Shown here: in pieces, positions 58,334 to 64,000 of the stretch | Numbering within the stretch: the stretch's first letter is position 1 | How the letters are laid out: each line of letters starts with the position of its first letter | From: Alligator mississippiensis | Taxonomy: Eukaryota > Chordata > Crocodylia > Alligatoridae | Assembly (NCBI RefSeq): GCF_030867095.1 | Contig: NC_081829.1 | Location: 67,291,181-67,355,180 of the forward strand | DNA length: 64,000 bases | Reading direction: 5' to 3' | Made by a program: the position numbers and the translations under genes | Notes under the pieces: model-generated | What the model was told of the DNA's origin: nothing | Database searches by the model: none | Seen by the model: only the letters and a program-made list of their open reading frames with translations

Positions 58334-59750
58334 TAATATTTCCAAGAATATCCTACAGCCTATCCTGCTGCAGCTCGAATGTCACTTTACATGGACTTTG
58401 CTGAAGGAAGATGTTGATCTTGATGACCTAGAAGAAACGATCTGTGATCAGATTGAGTTTCTAACCACAAAATCCAAAATTTCAAATTACAATCTGCTAT
58501 CCTATGTGAAACACCTGAACGGCAACAGTGAGGAAGCCCTGCAGAGTCTACAGAAAGCTGAAGCAGCAGCTCAAAGAAATCATGCAGATGAGGTTCACAG
58601 GAAAAGTCTTGTCACTTGGGGGAACTATGCTTGGATTTATTACCATATGAACAAACTTCAAGAAGCTCAGACCTATGTAAGTAAGGTGAAAGACAGCTGC
58701 AAAGAGCTATCAAGCACCTCATGCTATAAGTGTCAACTTCCAGAAGTCTATTGTGAAGAGGGGTGGGCATTGTTAAAGTTTGGCAGAAAATATTATGAAA
58801 GAGCAAAGAAATGCTTTGAAAAGGCTCTAGCAGAAGAACCTGAAAACCCAGAATTTACTTCTGGCTATGCCATTGCAATGTATCGCCTGGAAGATGATCT
58901 CATCAAAGGATCCTCTTTGGAACCTTTAAGGCGTGCAGTGACACTGAATCCAAATGATACCTTTGTCATGTCATACCTTGCACTAGAACTTCAGGATATG
59001 GCTCAAGTCGAAGAAGGGGAAATGTACATTAAAAAGGCATTGCAAAAAACCCCAGATGTTCCCTATGTACTACGATATGCTGCAAAATTTTACAGAAGAA
59101 AAGGGGAAGTGGATAAGTCACTGCAATTTTTGGAAAAGGCATTGACCTTTACACCAGCCTCTAGCTTCCTGCACCACCAGATTGGTCTTTGCTATAGAAC
59201 AAAGATGTATCAGTTGAAAAGGGCTACAAAGCAGTCATTTAAAGAGCAGGTAGAGCTCATTAGACTTTGCATTTTTCACTTTAAAGCAGCAATGGAGAAA
59301 AAATCAAAGTTTATATATGCCTATATTGACCTTGCAAATATGTATGCAGAAGGAAAAAGGTATCAAGAAGCAGAAGACACTTTTCAGAAAGTACTTCAAA
59401 TGAAATTAACCTGTCAAGAGAAACAACAAATCCACTACCGCTATGGACAGTTTTTGGAATTTCACAAAAAATCAGAAGCTGATGCTATTAAACACTTCAT
59501 GGAAGCGCTGAAAATTGAGGGAGACACGACAAGAAAGATGTGCATGAATGCTCTGAAGAAACTGGTAGATAAGAGAATTCAGAGAGGATCAGCAGATGCT
59601 GCACATTTTGGTGCTCTTGGATTCATTCACCAGTTGAATGGAGAGAAGTCAGAAGCAATTGAATGCTATGAGAAGGCCCTGGCACGGGATTCTAGTAATG
59701 AAGAATACCTGAGTGCTCTTTGTGACCTACGGCTTTCCATTGGAAACTAA
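58334..59750 (+). CDS. IFIT5: IFIT5 main coding exon
   Basis: IFIT5 is a cytosolic, interferon-induced tetratricopeptide-repeat protein that binds single-stranded RNA with a 5'-triphosphate and limits virus replication. After a TTTTTTCCTCTAG acceptor the frame opens NISKNILQPILLQLECHFTW and runs without break to LCDLRLSIGN, giving 473 residues with exon 1 (human 482). TPR helices fill the chain (SLVTWGNYAWIYYHMNKLQE; WALLKFGRKYYERAKKCFEK; PYVLRYAAKFYRRK; FAALGFIHQ-like C-terminal repeats). Thr37 and Gln41, reported as triphosphate-pocket residues in human IFIT5, are kept, as is the PYVLRYAAKFYRRK helix. Identity is closest to IFIT5 rather than IFIT1-3. No second IFIT copy is seen. Confidence 0.95.
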
Positions 59751-59780
59751 AGAGCTGGCAGTCAGTCCATCTCTCTAGAC

Positions 59781-59998
59781 CAGAGCTTTCCAAACTGTGT
59801 GCCGCGACACATTAGTGTGTCGGCGGCAGTGTGTAGGTGTGTCGCGCGAAATGCAGAAAATTTTGTGGAAGGGCACCGCGGAGCTCCCTTAGTCGCGTCT
59901 GCTTCCCTTGGCCCCTCCCCCGGAACTGAATTACTGTGTCGCGAAATGATGCATGTCTAAAAAGTGTGTCACCAACATGAAAAGTTTGGAAAGCTCTG
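59781..59998. mobile_element. hAT MITE in the IFIT5 3' UTR
   Basis: The 218-bp element has inverted ends CAGAGCTTTCCAAACT and AGTTTGGAAAGCTCTG (perfect 16 bp). It is flanked by a perfect 8-bp duplication CTCTAGAC (59773-59780 and 59999-60006). CpG-rich inside, it starts 30 bases after the IFIT5 stop codon and so lies in the predicted 3' untranslated region. Confidence 0.92.
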
Positions 59999-60484
59999 CT
60001 CTAGACAGTTGATATTTTTATTCCAAACAAATTTTATCAGTAGCTTGCCTTCTTTATATGGTATCCTGGTATCTTCATGTAGGCAAAACCTGCACTGAGT
60101 CTTAGTTCATAGTTTGAAACTTACTTACTGGCACATTTGGGAGAATTTGTAAGTCTAATAGCTACTGAGCTCTCATCCCATTTTTCCACTGCAAAATAGG
60201 TATGTTTATTTTGCTAACAAAGAAAATGTCATTTGTGATGCTTCAGATGAACAATGTGAACTGGTAGGATCACTTTCTGGTGGAAATCTAGAATCTGAAA
60301 ATGATGCTTTTTAACTTGTAGGTCACTAAATATGAATATGATTAGAAAATATGCATAAAAATTATCCTACCCTTTGTTTTTCCTTAAAGATCGGTGTGTG
60401 TGTATTAATTTCTGTTCTCATAGATACGTACATAGCTTCCAAATTAGCCATGCAACGCAGTAATGGGTGTTTGAATGTACTATC

Positions 60485-60560
60485 TTTAAAATTCAATAAT
60501 TTGTTTGCAAATACCTAGTTGGTCTAATAAAAGATATCACCTCTTCCACAAGTTTCCTTT
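60485..60560 (+). repeat. partial repeat, TTGGTCTAATAAAAG family
   Basis: The phrase GTTGGTCTAATAAAAGATAT at about 60518 matches the family phrase at 29186-29275 and 29390-29520. Only the 3' part is preserved. Confidence 0.55.
60526..60531 (+). terminator. candidate IFIT5 poly(A) signal
   Basis: This is the first AATAAA after the stop codon, giving a 3' untranslated region of about 0.8 kb. It lies within an interspersed repeat (GGTCTAATAAAAG), so the signal would be repeat-derived. Confidence 0.4.
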
Positions 60561-60907
60561 GTCTTTAAAATAGTACTCGAAAGATGTTTTAGATAAGAGA
60601 TTGCATCCTCCTACAAGGATAATAATTAAATGTCCTGGATACTTCTGATACATTTTAGAGTTTTGGACAAAGTGGCTTTGGGGACCCAGACCTGTTACTT
60701 GGGTGTAAGGGAAGGGGAGGAGAGGAAACTGTGGCAGGGAGTCAGGAGAGGGAGAAAAACCATCTGTGGGAGACCAGAAGGAACTGAGGTGGATGAAATG
60801 CCACATCCCCAACACTGTTTACATCTTTCTCACCCTTCCCCTTCTGAAAAATGCAGAGTACAAAAAGGGGTGAAACTTGGAATCAATAACTCACTAAAAC
60901 ATCGTAC

Positions 60908-61029
60908 CTGACTGGCTTCATAGATATGTGAACACAGTAGCCCATCTGATGCTCTTTCAAGTAGCCCTGAGTCCTGCTGCATTTTCTCTATGGCTGCTTC
61001 TGCACACCCTGGTTTCTTCCAGAGCCATC
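60908..61029 (-). other. possible unidentified exon
   Basis: On the minus strand 122 bases are bounded by a CTTCATTCTCAG acceptor and a GTACGA donor. One frame is open throughout (WLWKKPGCAEAAIEKMQQDS, then GLLERASDGLLCSHIYEASQ). I do not recognise the product. The next gene in mammals, SLC16A12, does not contain this text. It may be chance. Confidence 0.2.
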
Positions 61030-61724
61030 CTGAGAATGAAGAGAGCAGAAGGTGAACACAGAAAAGAATGTTCTAATTGTCTGTGAGGGTCCAGGTACAT
61101 TTCCCATAGGCTCTTGTGGTATATGGTACGGGGGAGGCATGTTCCTCTTTAAAGATTCCCACTGAGGCAGTTTCCTGGAACCTCACAGAAGAAAGGAGTA
61201 GGCATGCAGTTATTTGAAGAGAAGTGTCCATGCCTAAAATTTTCACAGAGGAAAAGGCTGAGTAACAAGGAGCTCTTTAATCTAGAGAATACATAACATG
61301 AGCCAAAGACAGGACTCTAGATAGACACATTAAAATAAGAAAGACGGCATGCATTTCTAACAGTGAGGATGATTAACCAATGGAATAAACTACCAAGGGA
61401 ACAAATAGCCAAACATCAGTACTATTTTATTCCAGTGTAATTTGTTGAATATAAAACAGGGGTGATGGAACGACATTTATAGAACTGTGACATAAAGGAT
61501 GTCGTTCCAAGTGTGCCATTCTGGCTTCAAAGTCTATGAATGTGAAGGCGGTATGTTCAAAATTCAGCCAGTTGCCAACTCAAAATTTAATATTTAAAAT
61601 CTCATCTTTCAGATTGCAGCTGTATATTATTTCTATTTGTTAATACAGGTGCTAGATTCTTAACATTACTAACACATTCAGATTAGGGACATAAATAAAG
61701 GTGAGTAGACAAACACTAGGTCAG

Positions 61725-61958
61725 CGGTGGGCAATCCCCAGCACAGGTGCCAGAGCCTGGCATACAAAGGCATTTTGCTTGGCACACACACCCCAGGGAG
61801 GACAGTGGGGAAGGGGCCAGGGGCTGCCCTGCCCCAACAAAACCCGGGCCCTTCATAGCTCTCCCACCGTTCACCCCTGACACGCCAACATCTTACAAGT
61901 CAAGGTTGTGGGTGTTTTTGGCACTCTACCCAGAAATGTTGCCAACCATCACATCAGA
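61725..61958 (+). mobile_element. non-autonomous repeat, intact relative of 29750-30230
   Basis: GGCATTTTGCTTGGCACACA through GCCAACATCTTACAAGTCAA is shared with the split copy. The left phrase CAGCGGTGGGCAATCCCCAG is hAT-like. No coding sequence. Confidence 0.6.
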
Positions 61959-61989
61959 CTGCCGTAGGGAAACCTGTTACTTTAACTTC

Positions 61990-63115
61990 CTCTGTGTTCT
62001 AGGACAGGTGTTGGCACCCCCCGGCACGCACAGACATTTCTCCCAGCACACCAGGAGGCACGCAACGAAATTGGGGGGTTTTGCTTTTTTTTTAAGTTGC
62101 TGCTCCGGGCTCTCCTGCGCAGCCGCAAGTGGGAGCACGGCGGCACCCTCCAGCCCCGGCCCGGGCAGGCAGACGCCCTGTCCCACGCGGGGCAGCACTG
62201 AGGTGCCGAGTGCTGGGGCCGGGCGGTGTGGGGGGAGGCGCTCGGGCCCTTAGGAAGGTGGGGGCTGGGCGGGAAGTGGGGGCTGCCCTGGGGCTCGAGC
62301 TGGGGCGGGCGGGGGTGCCCAGCGGCACCTGTGATGGGGCCTGGGCAGCCCGTGCAGCTCCGCAGGGATGGGCCGCAGCCACCCTGCGCACGTGGGGATG
62401 CTGCCTGAATGGGGCAGGACGCCGGGCTCGGGGGGCTTCCCGCTGGGATCGGCCTTCCTGCACGCTGGGCACAGCGCAGGCAGGGCAGGGTGCAGCCGTC
62501 CCGGTGCGGGGCCTGGCCGCGGGAGCCCCTGCACCTGGGAACAGCGCCGCGGCTGCCGCAGCCTGCCCGGGTCCCGGCCGCGCTCACCCGCAGCTCCCCG
62601 CAGGGGGCCAGCGCTGGGGCAGGCACTGCACAGAGCCGCTGCGCTGCCGGCTGGCTCGGCCCGGAGCACCGGCTGTGGCGGCTCTTCCCGGAGCTCGGGG
62701 AACAGCCTGTGGCTGCAGCTCCCGCTCCCACTGTACCCGGCACACACACACCAAGCAGGAGCCCCCTGAGCCGGGCGTCCTGCCCCAGCCAGGCAGCTGC
62801 CCTTGTGGGCACGGTGGCTGCGCCCCGGCCCCGCAGCAGCGCAGGCCGGCTGGGCCCCGCCTCCGGTGCTGCTGGGCCCGTGCTGTGGCGCGAGTAGCGG
62901 AGCCCTGGGGCAGCCCCGCTCCCCGCCTGACACCAGCTATTTACTGTAAAAAATAAAATAAAAGCAACATTCGTGATTATTCATAGTATTAAACATGTAG
63001 TGCATCCTGCCATGTACCCCCTCCGCCCCCCTTTTGGTTTTGTGGTGTGCCGCACTCCAGCACTTTACAAGGTAGACATTGTGGTTTTTTCGGCACTGCG
63101 GCCAAAAAACGTTGC
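61990..63115. repeat. GC/CpG-rich repeat block
   Basis: The left phrase CAGGTGTTGGCACCCCCCGG and the right phrase AAAAAACGTTGCC may be its ends. The right side echoes the end of the repeat at 61725-61958 (GTAGACATTGTGG...GGCACT). The core (62100-62935) is highly CpG-rich with long Ala/Gly/Pro/Arg frames in all phases, none with a known domain. It is probably transposon-derived. A host CpG island cannot be excluded. Confidence 0.4.
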
Positions 63116-63583
63116 CTCTCCCCCCGCTTCTAGGAGATATTCCAATGTAACTTCACCTATTTAACTGATTGTGGCTGAGAAGAAAGACTTCTTTCCCACC
63201 AGATGGTGCTGTTGCCCTGTTCAGTGCTGTCAAGTAAGCAGGGAGCCTTCATGTATAAGCAAAAAGCAGCAAAGTGAAAGTTCTGTCCGACATTTAAATG
63301 GACACATTTAATGGACTCATCTACTGAAACATCTAGTAGAAAATTCCAGAGAAGGAGTACATTACATGTCATGCCTTTCCTCTGCTTCAGGACTGGGCAA
63401 GACATGAAGAACCTGCAATATGTAGTTGCATTATGGCAAACCTGTGAAAGCTGAAGCCAGCTATACCTGTTTTATCATCAGCATCCAAGATTTTAGTTAA
63501 TTATTCCAAATTCAGGTTATTCTATAGCCAACGGGTCAGATCTTCAATGGATATTTTTTGGGATAGTTGCAGTAAGGTCTATA

Positions 63584-63812
63584 TGGGCCACGTATACGTG
63601 AGATGCTGACTGTGCAGTAGCTACGAAGTGTAACAGTGCTACTGCACAGTAGTAATGAGCTGCTGCACAGTCGGCATCACCAAAAAGCCATTTGGGGACA
63701 CCACTGTGCAGTAACTCTGACTATTGTACAGTCATTTAGTACTTGTCCGTGCAAGTACTAAATGACTGCGCAGTAGCAACTGTGTAATCAGCATCTCATG
63801 TAAACATGGCCA
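63584..63812. mobile_element. palindromic MITE with perfect central hairpin
   Basis: The ends (GTGAGATGCTGACTG left, AATCAGCATCTCATG right) are inverted over about 33 bp. TGCACAGT/ACTGCGCAGTA motifs fill the body. A perfect 15-bp-arm hairpin, GTCATTTAGTACTTG with its complement, lies at 63731-63766. It is related to the 4463-4792 group. Confidence 0.7.
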
Positions 63813-64000
63813 CTGATTTATATATCAAGACTTAGCTGTGCCTGCTTCTCAAATATTTCTCCTTCCTAAACAACCATCAACAGTGAGAAACAAACTCTGT
63901 TGTAGAATCCAGGAATCCCACCCTGAAGTTGTACTTTTACAAACTGGTACTTCCCATGGCGTTAATATCCTAAAACAGCTTAACACTCTTTTTTTCTTGA

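Noticed and set aside
62129-62956. 275-codon frame and its antisense partners
   Set aside because: All phases are open in a GC-rich block; no domain and no start or splice context.
1-64000. CRISPR arrays, bacterial operons or tRNA/rRNA genes
   Set aside because: The sequence is a vertebrate nuclear region. The repeats found are transposons and minisatellites, and no cloverleaf was recognised apart from the tRNA-derived head of the MIR-like SINE.

Overview
This is vertebrate nuclear DNA, most likely from a sauropsid and probably a crocodilian. The clues are two intron-containing host genes, many CR1 LINE pieces on both strands, a MIR-like SINE and numerous hAT-type DNA transposon copies. No species can be proved from the window alone; a turtle is the main alternative. 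LIPA on the minus strand next to an IFIT gene on the plus strand, divergently arranged, is the order known from mammals.

Layout. At 1-600 there is a GC-rich stretch that may be the end of an old LTR, followed by a non-autonomous hAT copy (880-1941) and a MIR-like SINE (about 3468-3690). LIPA (lysosomal acid lipase) fills 4946-28246 on the minus strand. All nine coding exons can be read with consensus splice sites and give an uninterrupted 398-residue protein, and its promoter is probably the CpG island at about 28530-28960. LIPA introns carry a solo LTR (9598-10965), palindromic MITEs, a CR1 nested in a CR1 (about 15040-17745) and a minus-strand CR1 broken by a hAT MITE (20869-22105).

The intergenic region, about 28960-51170, is almost wholly repeats. 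It holds a long inverted repeat beside the CpG island, a Tigger-like MITE, a decayed LINE tail and an array of alternating inverted repeats (about 34790-35217). It also holds a three-layer nest: a CR1 (about 39500-46108) split by a 5-kb hAT transposon (40109-45105), which itself contains another CR1 piece.

IFIT5 lies at about 51173-60531 on the plus strand. It has tandem ISRE motifs, a TATA-like box, a short first exon ending ATGAG|GTAAGT, a 7-kb intron and one large coding exon (58334-59750), giving a 473-residue TPR protein. Two copies of one 2.3-2.9-kb repeat family lie in the same orientation upstream of exon 1 and inside the intron. A hAT MITE with a perfect 8-bp target duplication sits in the 3' untranslated region. 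The rest (60600-64000) holds a possible small minus-strand exon, a GC-rich repeat and a palindromic MITE.

How they work: LIPA hydrolyses cholesteryl esters and triglycerides in lysosomes. IFIT5 is an interferon-induced cytosolic sensor of 5'-triphosphate RNA. They are neighbours by ancient synteny and nothing here shows a shared function. I found no wholly new gene system. The most notable items are the nested hAT, the palindromic minisatellites and the transposon-derived pieces in both predicted 3' untranslated regions.
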